Shown: positions 23,478 through 33,226, counted from the stretch's first letter. The stretch: 64,000 nt of DNA from Cerasibacillus quisquiliarum (GCF_014202495.1 NZ_JACHHA010000006.1:62001-126000), one strand, 5' to 3'. The notes: generated from the letters alone by a model not told the origin. Program-made: numbers and translations.

Positions 23478-23488
23478 ATGATTTGTTT

Positions 23489-23560
23489 GTCCCTGTAGCT
23501 CAGTGGATAGAGCAGTAGCCTCCTAAGCTATGTGCACAGGTTCGACTCCTGTCAGGGACG
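23489..23560 (+). tRNA. tRNA-Arg (anticodon CCT)
   Basis: Cloverleaf: acceptor GTCCCTG/CAGGGAC, D-arm GCTCAGTGGATAGAGC, anticodon loop CTCCTAA (anticodon CCT, reads AGG), T-arm ACAGG-TTCGACT-CCTGT, discriminator G. The CCA end is not encoded. tadA follows 38 bases later. Confidence 0.96.
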
Positions 23561-23573
23561 TATGATGTAGTAA

Positions 23574-24065
<492 letters not shown>

Positions 24066-24089
24066 ATTTATCCAATTTAATAAATCCCA

Positions 24090-24118
24090 TTGCATTTTAT
24101 ATCAAAAAAAAGTATAAT
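24090..24118 (+). promoter_or_regulatory. Promoter of the SRP RNA gene
   Basis: TTGCAT (24090-24095), 17-base spacer, perfect TATAAT (24113-24118), starting 25 bases after the tadA stop and placing the transcript start at about 24125. Confidence 0.82.
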
Positions 24119-24124
24119 GGATAT

Positions 24125-24393
24125 TACCGTGCTAAGTGGGGAGCTAGCGGCACCCTGTACTCGCAATCCGCTATAGCGAGGCTGAATTCCCAATCGAGGT
24201 GGCCAGATTTATGGTCTGCCTTAAGGAATTGGTGTTGACGTTTAGGTCCTGCGCAACAGAAACCCATGAACCCTGTCAGGTCCGGAAGGAAGCAGCAGTA
24301 AGTGGTCATTTCTGTGTGCCGTGGGGTTACCGAAACCGAGCCATGAACTTAAGTAACGCATAGGTCTGTTCCATCGACTGCGGGTGCACGGTA
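24125..24393 (+). ncRNA. scr: Signal recognition particle RNA, long Bacillus type with Alu domain
   Basis: About 270 nucleotides. The terminal helix pairs TACCGTGC (24125-24132) with GCACGGTA (24386-24393). The Ffh-binding helix 8 is recognised by GTCAGGTCCGGAAGGAAGC near 24277-24295 with its GGAA tetraloop. The size and the 5' segment GCTAAGTGGGGAGCTAG indicate the long form with an Alu-like domain found in Bacillus. It lies between tadA and dnaX as in B. subtilis, with its own promoter and terminator. Confidence 0.96.
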
Positions 24394-24400
24394 TACATAT

Positions 24401-24449
24401 AAAAAAACGAACCCCTTGTACCATATTGGTAGTAAGGGGTTAATTTTTT
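24401..24449. terminator. Bidirectional terminator between SRP RNA and the 24440 gene
   Basis: AACCCCTT (24410-24417) pairs with AAGGGGTT (24434-24441); an A-run lies on the left and a T-run on the right. It overlaps the stop codon of the converging small gene. Confidence 0.88.
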
Positions 24450-24652
24450 CGGTTGATATACAGGTCTGTTAACTTACGAGCTAATGTCAGAGAAACTAAC
24501 CCAATTCCAGGAACAACACAAAACATAAGAATAAATAGAAAAACACCCGTAAAATGAAGAAAAGCATCATTGATTAGACCAACAATTTTATATTGAAAGG
24601 CAAAGAGAACCATAAAGCTAACTAAATAGATTGTTGTCGCAATTTTATCCAC
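24440..24652 (-). CDS. Small two-helix membrane protein, unknown function
   Basis: A 70-residue predicted membrane protein with hydrophobic segments at about residues 4-24 and 33-57 and a basic tail (ARKLTDLYINRKN). The start is GTG at 24652, about seven bases after GAGGGA, a good ribosome binding site, and the stop falls in a bidirectional terminator. These two signals make it more likely real than a chance frame. I do not recognise the family, and B. subtilis has different genes (yaaH, yaaI) around scr. It converges on the SRP RNA gene. Confidence 0.6.
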   Translation of the reverse strand: MDKIATTIYLVSFMVLFAFQYKIVGLINDAFLHFTGVFLFILMFCVVPGIGLVSLTLARKLTDLYINRKN

Positions 24653-24827
24653 TTAGATCCCTCTTTTATAATAAATCTCCATAAAATTTACTTTAAGTAT
24701 ACATCTATATCTATTATATCAGAGGCATGCCCTGAAAATAGGAAAAAGAAAATCATTCGATAATAGTTCACAATCACCTGATGTTTAAGATATACTTAAG
24801 AGGAGACGATGGAAAGGAACATGTGAG

Positions 24828-26510
24828 ATGAGTTATCAGGCATTATATCGAAAATGGCGTCCACGTAAATTTGCGGATGTTGTTGGTCAATCACATATAA
24901 CAAAAACATTACAAAATGCCATTTTAAATAATCAATTTTCGCATGCTTATTTATTCTCAGGTCCACGAGGGACAGGGAAGACTAGTGCTGCCAAAATATT
25001 CGCTCAGGCGATTAATTGTGAGCGAGCACCAAGTGAAGAACCTTGTAATGAATGTCAGGCATGTCGCGGCATTTTAGATGGTTCTATTTCTGATGTCATA
25101 GAGATGGACGCAGCTTCAAACACAAGTGTTGAAGATGTGCGGGATATTCGCGAACATGTTAAATATGCATCAACTACTGTCCCATACAAAGTTTATATTA
25201 TCGATGAAGTGCATATGATATCAACAAGTGCATTTAATGCACTATTAAAAACGTTAGAAGAACCACCTAAGCATGTCGTATTTATTTTAGCAACGACTGA
25301 ACCACATAAAATTCCACTGACAATTATATCTAGGTGTCAGCGATTTGACTTTAAGCCGATTTCATCACGAGCCATTGTTCAGCGTATGCGCCATATTGTA
25401 AATGAGGAAGAGATATCTGCTTCGGATGAAGCGTTACATGCCATTGCTCTTGCTGCTGAAGGTGGGATGCGTGATGCATTAAGTATGCTTGATCAAGCTA
25501 TTTCTTATAGTGATGGTGAAGTATCATTAGAAGATGTATTGGCTGTTACAGGTGGCGTTTCGCAAGATATTTTAACAAATATCGTAACAGCGATGTATAA
25601 TGAAGATATTCAACCGAGTTTAGCACGCTTTGATGAGTTGATCCAAAACGGGAAGGATCCTGCTCGTTTTGTTTATGATATGATATATTTTTTACGTGAT
25701 TTATTACTTTATAAGAGTACATCAACATTAGAGACATTATTAGAGCGTGCCACGGTTGATGAAGCGTTTAAGACACTTGCAGAGGATATATCTGTTGAGT
25801 GGATTCAAGATGCTATTATGCGTATGAATGAATGTCAACAGGAAATCAAATGGACGAATAATCCGAAAGTATTTATCGAGATTGCTCTCATTTCTATTAC
25901 GAATCGAAATCAAAGTCAAGAGAAAGAGCAAGATATAAGCAATTCTTCAGTCATTCAGAAAATCAACCAACTAGAAAAAGAAGTTGCTTCATTAAAGCAA
26001 GCAACAACGGCACCACATACAGAAAAAGAAGTTGCCATACAACAGCCAAAAAGAAGACAATCAAGGCCGTCAAAGAACAGTTATAAGGTGCCATTTGAAC
26101 GCATCCGTTTAACATTACAGGAAGCACAAAAAGATATGCTTCGTAAAGTTCAAGCGACATGGGCGACTTTTTTAGCTCAATTAAAGGCGACGAGTGCGCC
26201 AGCCCATGCGACAATTCAAGATTCCAAACCAGTCGCTGCATCATCAAAGGCAGTTGTTGTCGCATTTAAATATGAAATCCATTGTTCCTTATTTTTAGAC
26301 AATCAGTCTTTGGCAGAATCTATATTAGCGAGTGTTTCACAAAAAAATATGACTATTATTCCAATTCCAGTTACGGAATGGAAATCATTACGACAAGAAT
26401 ACGTGAAAAATCAAGAACAAGCCGTAACGGGCAAAGAGACAGAAACGGAGCCATTAGTAGAAGAAGCAAAGAAGTTATTCGGTGAAGAAGTCGTTAAAGT
26501 TCATGATTAA
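24828..26510 (+). CDS. dnaX: DNA polymerase III subunits gamma/tau
   Basis: ATPase of the clamp loader; the C-terminal part binds the polymerase. It starts MSYQALYRKWRPRKFADVVGQ. The AAA+ region has Walker A GPRGTGKTS near residue 45, a zinc module with four cysteines (CERAPSEEPCNECQAC), VYIIDEVHM as Walker B and SRC as sensor. It has 560 residues, about the B. subtilis tau length. A run of seven A in the codons near 26341 is not an obvious programmed frameshift site for gamma. It begins with ATG at 24828 and leads dnaX-yaaK-recR-yaaL. Confidence 0.97.
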   Translation: MSYQALYRKWRPRKFADVVGQSHITKTLQNAILNNQFSHAYLFSGPRGTGKTSAAKIFAQAINCERAPSEEPCNECQACRGILDGSISDVIEMDAASNTSVEDVRDIREHVKYASTTVPYKVYIIDEVHMISTSAFNALLKTLEEPPKHVVFILATTEPHKIPLTIISRCQRFDFKPISSRAIVQRMRHIVNEEEISASDEALHAIALAAEGGMRDALSMLDQAISYSDGEVSLEDVLAVTGGVSQDILTNIVTAMYNEDIQPSLARFDELIQNGKDPARFVYDMIYFLRDLLLYKSTSTLETLLERATVDEAFKTLAEDISVEWIQDAIMRMNECQQEIKWTNNPKVFIEIALISITNRNQSQEKEQDISNSSVIQKINQLEKEVASLKQATTAPHTEKEVAIQQPKRRQSRPSKNSYKVPFERIRLTLQEAQKDMLRKVQATWATFLAQLKATSAPAHATIQDSKPVAASSKAVVVAFKYEIHCSLFLDNQSLAESILASVSQKNMTIIPIPVTEWKSLRQEYVKNQEQAVTGKETETEPLVEEAKKLFGEEVVKVHD

Positions 26511-26599
26511 GAATATAATTGGATAACTGATTTAAACTCACGTATAATGTGATTAGTTGAAAATAAGAGAAGAGTTGAATTAAAAAGGAGGCGTTTTCC

Positions 26600-26917
26600 A
26601 TGAGAGGTATGGGAAATATGGGGAATATGATGAAACAGATGCAAAAAATGCAGAAGAAAATGATGAAAGCACAAGATGAATTACATGAAATGACATTTGA
26701 AGCATCTGTAGGTGGTGGTATGGTAACAATCACTGCGAATGGAAAAAAAGAAATTACAGATATAAACATTGCAGAAGAAGTCGTCGATCCGGACGATATT
26801 GAAATGCTACAAGATTTAATCATTGCTGCAACAAATGATGTTTTGAAACAAATAGATGAAAAAACAGCTGAAACAATGGGACAGTTCACAAAAGGATTGC
26901 CAGGTGGATTGTTCTAG
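26600..26917 (+). CDS. yaaK: YbaB/EbfC family nucleoid-associated protein
   Basis: A 105-residue DNA-binding protein of the YbaB/EbfC family, associated with the nucleoid; its cellular role is not settled. It has a Met/Gly/Lys-rich start ([20 protein letters not shown]), the central strand region [18 protein letters not shown] and the end [13 protein letters not shown], all typical. It starts with ATG at 26600 behind AAGGAGG. It lies between dnaX and recR, the conserved neighbourhood across bacteria. Confidence 0.94.
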   Translation: MRGMGNMGNMMKQMQKMQKKMMKAQDELHEMTFEASVGGGMVTITANGKKEITDINIAEEVVDPDDIEMLQDLIIAATNDVLKQIDEKTAETMGQFTKGLPGGLF

Positions 26918-26929
26918 GAGGCATAAATG

Positions 26930-27526
26930 ATGTATTACCCAGAGCCAATATCTAAGTTGATCGACAGTTTTACAAAATTGCCAGGAATCGGACCAAAAAC
27001 AGCCGTACGTCTGGCATTTTTTGTTTTAAATATGCAAGAAGATGATGTCATAGAATTTGCACAAGCATTGGTTAATGCTAAAAGAAAATTAACGCATTGT
27101 ACGATTTGTGGTCATATTACCGACCAAGATCCTTGTGCGATTTGTCAAGATACATCACGAGATGAATCGGTTATTTGTGTCGTACAAGATTCAAAAGATG
27201 TCATTGCTATGGAAAAGATGAAAGAATATCACGGGAAATATCATGTCTTAAATGGTGCCATCTCTCCAATGGACGGCATTGGTCCAGAAGATATTAATGT
27301 CCCTTCTTTACTAAACCGTTTGAAAGACGAGCATGTGAAAGAGTTGATTTTAGCGACAAACCCGAATATTGAGGGAGAAGCTACTGCCATGTATATTTCT
27401 CGCTTAGTTAAACCATCGGGAATAAAAACAACCCGCATTGCTCATGGGTTACCAGTAGGTGGCGATTTAGAATATGCCGATGAAGTAACATTATCAAAAG
27501 CACTGGAAGGCAGACGAGAACTTTAG
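26930..27526 (+). CDS. recR: Recombination protein RecR
   Basis: Part of the RecFOR pathway that helps load RecA at gaps. It shows a helix-hairpin-helix ([15 protein letters not shown]), a four-cysteine zinc finger ([16 protein letters not shown]) and a TOPRIM domain around residues 80-175. It has 198 residues and the usual end KALEGRREL. Two ATG codons stand side by side at 26927 and 26930; the second leaves 8 bases after AGGAGG and gives [11 protein letters not shown] like the B. subtilis protein. yaaL follows after 17 bases. Confidence 0.97.
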   Translation: MYYPEPISKLIDSFTKLPGIGPKTAVRLAFFVLNMQEDDVIEFAQALVNAKRKLTHCTICGHITDQDPCAICQDTSRDESVICVVQDSKDVIAMEKMKEYHGKYHVLNGAISPMDGIGPEDINVPSLLNRLKDEHVKELILATNPNIEGEATAMYISRLVKPSGIKTTRIAHGLPVGGDLEYADEVTLSKALEGRREL

Positions 27527-27543
27527 AATTTAGGTGAGACAGC

Positions 27544-27765
27544 ATGAGACGAAAAAAAAGAAAACGTCAAGTTGATGAACAATTATTAGAGGCGATTTTT
27601 ACCGTTGAGCAGGAATGGAAACGTGTTCAATCAATTGTTGAACAGAGTATCGAACCAACCGTTGAAGGACAAAATAGAGTAGCAATCGCCCAAGCGAAAT
27701 ATGTGTTTTTATTACGAGAAGCGAAACGTAGACAGCTTAACGCGCTGCGGTATGGTCAATCATAA
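27544..27765 (+). CDS. yaaL: YaaL family protein (DUF2508)
   Basis: A 73-residue basic protein starting MRRKKRKRQVDEQLLEAIF, likely all helical, matching the YaaL family that follows recR in Bacillaceae. No catalytic motif is visible and the function is unknown. It starts with ATG at 27544 behind AGGTGAGA and ends the dnaX operon, with a terminator directly after its stop. Confidence 0.88.
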   Translation: MRRKKRKRQVDEQLLEAIFTVEQEWKRVQSIVEQSIEPTVEGQNRVAIAQAKYVFLLREAKRRQLNALRYGQS

Positions 27766-27799
27766 AAAACGAGGAAAGGAAGCATTTCCTCGTTTTTTT
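27764..27799. terminator. Terminator of the dnaX operon
   Basis: AAAAACGAGGAAA and TTTCCTCGTTTTT form a 13-bp stem, followed by further T; it overlaps the yaaL stop codon. Confidence 0.93.
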
Positions 27800-27993
27800 A
27801 TAATTATATTTCATATCTTCTTTTCTTTACTATGTATGAGTCTCAAAGAAAGGATTTTCCATGCTTTTAATTACAAGACAAAAACCTAAGTAGATTACTT
27901 GACTAACATTTATAATAGAAAATTAAATAACATAATTTTTGTTTCCTTTTCATATGGATAGGTAAGACGAGATTGAAAAGGAGCGATAGTCTT

Positions 27994-28260
27994 GTGAGTC
28001 CGATACTTGTGATTTCAATAATAGTTGGATTAATCATTTTATTACTGTTCGTTGGTGCCCCACTTCGCATCATGCATCTAATAGGACAAAGTATGGTGAA
28101 AGTAGCCATCGGGTTACTCTTATTATTCTTTATTAATTTATTCGGTGGCTGGATTGGACTACATGTGCCAATCAATCTATTTACTGTTATTGTTTCCGGT
28201 TTTCTTGGACTATTCGGCATTGTATCTTTAACAGCGATTCATCTCTTAATATTGTCCTAA
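27994..28260 (+). CDS. bofA: Pro-sigma-K processing inhibitor BofA
   Basis: Mother-cell membrane protein that holds the protease SpoIVFB inactive until the forespore signals, so sigma-K is released on time. It has 88 residues from GTG at 27994: a hydrophobic helix from residue 3 (ILVISIIVGLIILLLFVG) and further hydrophobic segments with NLFGGWIGLHVPINLFT, typical for the family. The frame opens at a TTG (27973) upstream, but AAGGAG lies between the two, favouring the GTG and matching the 87 residues of B. subtilis. No rRNA operon follows, unlike B. subtilis. Confidence 0.92.
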   Translation: MSPILVISIIVGLIILLLFVGAPLRIMHLIGQSMVKVAIGLLLLFFINLFGGWIGLHVPINLFTVIVSGFLGLFGIVSLTAIHLLILS

Positions 28261-28297
28261 CACTATGAAAAAAGTTTCAAAGACCTTCGTATAATTT

Positions 28298-28327
28298 CCG
28301 TTAGTTTAGGAGATAATAAACTAACGG
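28298..28327 (+). promoter_or_regulatory. Perfect inverted repeat at the csfB ribosome binding site
   Basis: CCGTTAGTTTA (28298-28308) and TAAACTAACGG (28317-28327) are exact inverse complements separated by 8 bases. The last two bases belong to the GGAGGTGA ribosome binding site of csfB. There is no T-run, so it is not a terminator. It could be an operator or an RNA hairpin affecting translation. Confidence 0.6.
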
Positions 28328-28337
28328 AGGTGACGAG

Positions 28338-28535
28338 ATGGAAGAAAATCGGTTGTTAAAATGGGATAAATGTGGCATTTGTAACGAAGAAAAAACAGAA
28401 GGATACTATTTATATAAGATGTATATATGTATAGAATGTGAACAAAAACTCATTAGAACAGACCCAACAGATGAGAAATACCGTTATTATATAAGGAAAT
28501 TAGAACAAATTAATCAATCAAAACTTTATTCATAG
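28338..28535 (+). CDS. csfB: Anti-sigma factor CsfB (Gin)
   Basis: A 65-residue zinc protein matching Gin/CsfB, which in the forespore inhibits sigma-G early and later acts in the mother cell on sigma-E. Two CxxC pairs, CGIC (residues 12-15) and CIEC near residue 32, would bind one zinc. It starts with ATG at 28338 behind GGAGGTGA, which overlaps an inverted repeat. A terminator follows the stop. The xpaC-yaaN-yaaO genes that follow csfB in B. subtilis are absent. Confidence 0.92.
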   Translation: MEENRLLKWDKCGICNEEKTEGYYLYKMYICIECEQKLIRTDPTDEKYRYYIRKLEQINQSKLYS

Positions 28536-28536
28536 A

Positions 28537-28573
28537 AGGAGTCTTTGCTCGTATATAGCAAGGACTCTTTTTG
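28537..28573 (+). terminator. Terminator of csfB
   Basis: An interrupted stem (AGTC-TTGCT with AGCAA-GACT) followed by CTTTTTG, right after the csfB stop. Confidence 0.8.
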
Positions 28574-28760
28574 TTTAAAAATATTTGCTAGGAATAGAAG
28601 TTAAGTGAAAAATAAGTGCCAGACATGCTACAATGAAGGTAAGCCACCGATGATGGCGTTTTAAAAAAGGCAGATAAAAAGATATGAATTAAATTCTAGT
28701 TACTGTGATTAAATATAGATAATAGTTTTTAGTGGAATGTGTATTGAAGGAGAAATGAAT

Positions 28761-29402
28761 GTGGCAGGATTATTTATTACTTTTGAAGGTGGCGAAGGAG
28801 CGGGAAAGACGACTGTTCTTCAGTCCATTAGTGAACAACTTCTGAATAAAGGTTATGATATAGTAACAACTAGAGAACCTGGTGGCATACGGATTGCTGA
28901 GAGAATTCGTAACATTATTTTGACGCCAGAACATGAGGAAATGGATGGTCGTACAGAAGCGCTCTTATATGCCGCAGCTAGACGGCAACATCTTGTTGAA
29001 AAGATATTACCGGCACTCGATGAGAATAAAATTGTTCTTTGCGATCGCTTTATAGATTCTAGTTTAGCCTATCAAGGTTATGCACGTGGTTTAGGTATAG
29101 AAGATGTATGGCAAATGAATCAATTTGCCATACAAGATGCGATGCCAGATTTGACATTATTTTTTGATATTGAACCGGAAGCAGGATTAAAACGAATTGC
29201 AGCGAATAAAGATAGAGAAAGGAATCGCTTGGATTTAGAAGTGTTATCTTTTCATCAAAAGGTATATGAAGCATATCATTTACTAGTGAAGAAATTTCCA
29301 GAACGAATTAAAGTTATCCAAGCAAATCAACCTTTACAACGTGTTGAAGAAGAAACAATGTCTCAGATAATCGCATTTTTAAAAAATAAATCATTTTATT
29401 AG
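28761..29402 (+). CDS. tmk: Thymidylate kinase
   Basis: Phosphorylates dTMP to dTDP. The P-loop is [14 protein letters not shown], the DRY-like motif is [17 protein letters not shown], and DREKNR-like residues occur in the lid (KDRERNRLD). The start chosen is GTG at 28761, 8 bases after AAGGAG, giving [16 protein letters not shown] as in other TMKs; an ATG at 28755 is also in frame but too close to the binding site. It has 213 residues. It begins the tmk-darA-yaaR-holB-ricT-yabA operon. Confidence 0.96.
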   Translation: MAGLFITFEGGEGAGKTTVLQSISEQLLNKGYDIVTTREPGGIRIAERIRNIILTPEHEEMDGRTEALLYAAARRQHLVEKILPALDENKIVLCDRFIDSSLAYQGYARGLGIEDVWQMNQFAIQDAMPDLTLFFDIEPEAGLKRIAANKDRERNRLDLEVLSFHQKVYEAYHLLVKKFPERIKVIQANQPLQRVEEETMSQIIAFLKNKSFY

Positions 29403-29412
29403 GAGGGATTGA

Positions 29413-29745
<333 letters not shown>

Positions 29746-29763
29746 AGATAGGAGATACAGTCG

Positions 29764-30207
29764 ATGAAGATTACACAGGACTTACGGTCACAAGTTGATC
29801 CTACGAAGAATAAGTCGCGTTTGATGACTGAACAGAAACAGTCGACTTTTCATAAACTCGTTCAATCACAAGCACAACATTTAAAGGAAAAAGAACTATC
29901 AAAGTTGATGGAAGACATTCATCTTCAGGGCGATCGCTTAGTACGTCATCGTTCTTTTCGTGACTTGGCAATCTTTAAAAGACTTGTTCGCGAATTTTTA
30001 GAAGAAGCGGTGTCAGAAGGACTTGAATTGAAGAAAACACATCAATTTAGCGCTTTTGGAGAAAGTCGTCAGCTCACGATTGTCAAAGAAGTTGAGTCGA
30101 AATTACTTCTCTTGACAGAAGACGTATTACAAGAGGGTCAAAATGGGGTCGATTTGTTGGCGATGATTGGTGAAATTAAAGGATTACTCGTCAATTTATA
30201 TATTTAG
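29764..30207 (+). CDS. yaaR: YaaR family protein (DUF327)
   Basis: A 147-residue, charged, probably helical protein of the YaaR/DUF327 family, always found between darA and holB in Bacillaceae. Recognisable stretches are HLQGDRLVRHRSFRDLAIFK and the end DLLAMIGEIKGLLVNLYI. There is no signal peptide, membrane segment or catalytic motif. It starts with ATG at 29764. The function is unknown; its operon links it only generally with DNA replication and c-di-AMP signalling. Confidence 0.9.
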   Translation: MKITQDLRSQVDPTKNKSRLMTEQKQSTFHKLVQSQAQHLKEKELSKLMEDIHLQGDRLVRHRSFRDLAIFKRLVREFLEEAVSEGLELKKTHQFSAFGESRQLTIVKEVESKLLLLTEDVLQEGQNGVDLLAMIGEIKGLLVNLYI

Positions 30208-30224
30208 AAGGAAAGTGGATATGA

Positions 30225-31205
30225 ATGGAAACATGGTCTAAAGCTTTAGAAAAACAACCACTTGTTAGTAAAATATTAATGAATAGTATTAAAAGAGATA
30301 GACTATCACATGCTTATTTGTTTCAGGGGAGCCGTGGAACGGGGAAAGAGAGCCTTGCGATTTTATTAGCAAAAACGTTGTTCTGTAAAGAGAAGACCGA
30401 TGTTGAACCATGTCACCACTGTGTCATGTGTAAACGTATTGAATCTCGAAATCATCCTGATGTTCATTGGATTGAACCAGACGGACAATCGATTAAAATG
30501 GCACAAATTGAACATTTACAGAAAGAATTTGCTTATACAGGGTTAGAGTCTAATCGAAAAGTATATATGATAAAAGACGCCGATACTTTAACGGTTAATG
30601 CAGCTAATCGAATTTTAAAGTTTTTAGAAGAACCAAGCTTAGAAACAACAGCCATTATGCTAACGGAAAATAGCCAGATGATTATTCCGACCATTCGCTC
30701 GCGTTGCCAAGTGTTGGACTTTAAACCATTAGACCCGAAACAATTTCAAACCCATTTATTAAAAGAGGGCTTGCCTAAATCAGATGCTGTATTGATGGGG
30801 TCTTTAACGAATAGTGTTAAAGAAGCGATTGAGTTATATCAAGACGAGTCCTTTGTACAAGCGAGAAAATTAGTGATACAATTAATAGAAATGTTTTGTC
30901 GGGATTCTGATGATGCTTATTTATTTGTTCATCAACATTGGGTTCCGTTTTTTAAGGAAAGATCACAACAAGAACAAGCATTAGATTTACTATTGCTTGC
31001 TTTTAGAGATATTCTCTATGCACATATTGGAATCAATCAGGTCGTCTTTTTTGATCAGGATGATCAACAGTTAGAGAAATACATGCTGCATTTCTCTTAC
31101 GGGCAAGTGATTTCTATGTTAGAAAATATATTGGAAGCAAAGCGAAAGTTAAAGCAATATGTACAGCCAACTTTCGTGATGGAACAGCTCGCATTGCAAA
31201 TATAG
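30225..31205 (+). CDS. holB: DNA polymerase III subunit delta'
   Basis: Clamp-loader subunit that works with DnaX and delta to load the DnaN ring. It has an AAA+ fold with GSRGTGKESLAILLAKTLFC as a P-loop-like segment and a four-cysteine zinc module (CKEKTDVEPCHHCVMC). The SRC motif is RSRCQVLDF near residue 163. It is shorter than DnaX (326 residues) and lacks its C-terminal polymerase-binding region. It starts with ATG at 30225, overlapping no neighbour, and lies 14 bases before ricT. Confidence 0.95.
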   Translation: METWSKALEKQPLVSKILMNSIKRDRLSHAYLFQGSRGTGKESLAILLAKTLFCKEKTDVEPCHHCVMCKRIESRNHPDVHWIEPDGQSIKMAQIEHLQKEFAYTGLESNRKVYMIKDADTLTVNAANRILKFLEEPSLETTAIMLTENSQMIIPTIRSRCQVLDFKPLDPKQFQTHLLKEGLPKSDAVLMGSLTNSVKEAIELYQDESFVQARKLVIQLIEMFCRDSDDAYLFVHQHWVPFFKERSQQEQALDLLLLAFRDILYAHIGINQVVFFDQDDQQLEKYMLHFSYGQVISMLENILEAKRKLKQYVQPTFVMEQLALQI

Positions 31206-31218
31206 AGGTGATCATGTT

Positions 31219-32046
31219 TTGTTAGAAGTAATAGGTGTTCGCTTTAAAAAGGCGGGAAAAATATACTATTTTGATCCGAACGGATTTGCTATGGAGCTTT
31301 ATGATTATGTTATTGTAGAAACCGTTCGTGGTATTGAATATGGTCAAGTCGTACTGATTGATAAAAAGGTGGATGAAGAAGATGTCGTTTTACCATTAAA
31401 GAAAGTCATACGGATTGCCGATGAACAGGACCAATTAACTGTTGAGCGAAATGAACAATATGCCCAAGATGCATTAGAGATTTGTGAAGAAAAAATAGAT
31501 AAACATGAATTGGAAATGAAGTTAATCGAAGTTGATTATACATTTGACCGAAATAAAATTATCTTTTATTTTACAGCAGATGGTCGTATTGACTTTCGAA
31601 ATTTAGTAAAAGATTTAGCTGCTCAGTTTAAAACAAGAATTGAACTTCGACAAATTGGAGTTCGTGATGAAGCTAAAATGCTTGGGGGCATAGGACCTTG
31701 TGGACGTATGCTTTGTTGTTCAACTTTTCTAGGGGACTTTGAACCTGTATCAATAAAGATGGCTAAAGATCAGAATCTGTCTTTAAATCCGTCAAAAATA
31801 TCTGGATTATGTGGCCGTCTCATGTGTTGTTTAAAATATGAAAATGACCAGTATGAAGAAGCAAAACGGGACTTACCAGATATCGGTGATTATGTTGAAA
31901 CACCGTACGGAAAAGGTAAAGTGGTCGGTTTAAATATTTTAGAGAAATTAGTACAAATTGAAATCCTTGAGTTAGAACGTGTCGTTGATTATACGATAGA
32001 CGAAATGATGGAGCAAGGAATCATCACAACGCAAGCTACAGAATAG
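31219..32046 (+). CDS. ricT: RicT (YaaT), PSP1-domain protein
   Basis: Member of the PSP1/YaaT family. In B. subtilis, RicT with RicA and RicF forms an iron-sulfur complex that stimulates RNase Y-dependent mRNA maturation and phosphorelay to Spo0A. The cysteine-rich core is visible as GGIGPCGRMLCCSTFLGDF and SGLCGRLMCCLKYEND. It has 275 residues. The start is TTG at 31219 after GAGGTGATC; the ATG at 31214 is out of frame and runs into a stop. yabA follows 15 bases later. Confidence 0.94.
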   Translation: MLEVIGVRFKKAGKIYYFDPNGFAMELYDYVIVETVRGIEYGQVVLIDKKVDEEDVVLPLKKVIRIADEQDQLTVERNEQYAQDALEICEEKIDKHELEMKLIEVDYTFDRNKIIFYFTADGRIDFRNLVKDLAAQFKTRIELRQIGVRDEAKMLGGIGPCGRMLCCSTFLGDFEPVSIKMAKDQNLSLNPSKISGLCGRLMCCLKYENDQYEEAKRDLPDIGDYVETPYGKGKVVGLNILEKLVQIEILELERVVDYTIDEMMEQGIITTQATE

Positions 32047-32060
32047 TAGGGTGATAAAGC

Positions 32061-32405
32061 GTGAAAAAACGACAAATATTTGATCAAGTGATGGATATGA
32101 AAAAGCAAATCGGTGAATTTTATGAACAGTTAGGTGAACTGAAAAATAATTTGAGCACCTTATTAGAAGAAAATCATCGTTTGGAAATGGAAAACCATCA
32201 CTTGCGGCAACGTCTTGATAAGCAAACAGAAGATGTAGAAAATAAATCAGAAACAGATGAAAAAGATTTGGCACCAGGAGAAGGATATGATAATTTAGCA
32301 AGAATATACGAAGAAGGCTTTCATATATGCAATTATGAATTTGGCTCTCCAAGAGATGAAGATTGTATTTTCTGTTTAGATTTATTAAGTAAGAAAAATG
32401 AGTGA
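32061..32405 (+). CDS. yabA: Replication initiation control protein YabA
   Basis: Negative regulator of initiation that binds DnaA and the DnaN clamp. Residues 1-55 form the coiled coil used for tetramerisation ([20 protein letters not shown]). The C-terminal zinc domain is [18 protein letters not shown]. It has 114 residues. It starts with GTG at 32061 behind AGGGTGATAA and is the last gene of the tmk operon, with a terminator overlapping the region just after its stop. Confidence 0.95.
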   Translation: MKKRQIFDQVMDMKKQIGEFYEQLGELKNNLSTLLEENHRLEMENHHLRQRLDKQTEDVENKSETDEKDLAPGEGYDNLARIYEEGFHICNYEFGSPRDEDCIFCLDLLSKKNE

Positions 32406-32447
32406 AAAAGCTGTCTCCCCAATCATTTGGTAGGAGACAGCTTTTGT
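32406..32447. terminator. Terminator of the tmk-yabA operon
   Basis: AAAAGCTGTCTCC and GGAGACAGCTTTT form a perfect 13-bp stem beginning directly after the yabA stop. Confidence 0.92.
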
Positions 32448-32485
32448 ATGATACATCATAAATAAGATAGAGAGGTTTTAGGCTG

Positions 32486-33226
32486 ATGGAATTATATGAT
32501 GATGAGCGCCTTGATTATTTATTAGCTGATGAGAGTATGCAGATTATCCAAAGTCCAACTGCTTTTTCTTTTTCTTTAGATGCTGTTCTTTTAGCACATT
32601 TTGCACGGATCCCAATTAGGCGTGGTAAGATTCTTGATTTATGTACTGGAAATGCTGTTATTCCGTTATTATTATCAAAAAGAACTGATGCAACTATCAC
32701 GGGAGTTGAAATACAGAAGCGCATATTTCAAATGGGAGAGCGTAGCATCAAATTAAATGGCTTATCAGACCAAATTAAGATGATTCACGGTGATTTAAAA
32801 GAAATGTTACCTATTTTAGGCCATAGTACATTTGATGTTGTGACATGTAATCCACCATATTTTCCTACCCCAGCTGTCACTGAACATAATGAAAATAAAT
32901 ACTTAACGATTGCGCGTCATGAAGTGTACTGTACACTTGAAGATGTTGTTAAGGCGTGTAAATTACATGTCCGCCCTGGGGGAAAAGTAGCAATGGTTCA
33001 TCGACCGGGACGTTTAGTTGATATTATAACTTTATTTCGTAAATACCGTTTGGAACCGAAACGCATGCGCCTTGTTTATCCTAAGAAAGATAGAGAGGCA
33101 AATATTCTACTCATTGAAGGTGTCCGAGACGGAAAAGCAGATTTAAAAATATTACCACCACTATATATTTATGAAGCAGATGGGAGTTATACGAAGGAAG
33201 CTGAGGATATTATTTATGGAACATGA
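32486..33226 (+). CDS. yabB: tRNA1(Val) adenine-N6 methyltransferase-like protein YabB
   Basis: SAM-dependent methyltransferase of the TrmN6 type. The SAM-binding motif I is ILDLCTGNAVIPLLLS; the N6-adenine motif is CNPPYF near residue 128. It has 246 residues. Homology to E. coli TrmN6 suggests modification of A37 in tRNA-Val, not proven in Bacillus. It starts with ATG at 32486 and its last 11 bases overlap the start of yazA, so the two are translationally coupled; rsmI completes the operon. Confidence 0.92.
   Translation: MELYDDERLDYLLADESMQIIQSPTAFSFSLDAVLLAHFARIPIRRGKILDLCTGNAVIPLLLSKRTDATITGVEIQKRIFQMGERSIKLNGLSDQIKMIHGDLKEMLPILGHSTFDVVTCNPPYFPTPAVTEHNENKYLTIARHEVYCTLEDVVKACKLHVRPGGKVAMVHRPGRLVDIITLFRKYRLEPKRMRLVYPKKDREANILLIEGVRDGKADLKILPPLYIYEADGSYTKEAEDIIYGT

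Noticed and set aside
26340-26352. Run of seven A near the dnaX 3' end as a frameshift site for gamma
   Set aside because: It lies close to the end of the gene, without a visible upstream Shine-Dalgarno-like element or downstream stem; B. subtilis makes only tau from dnaX.
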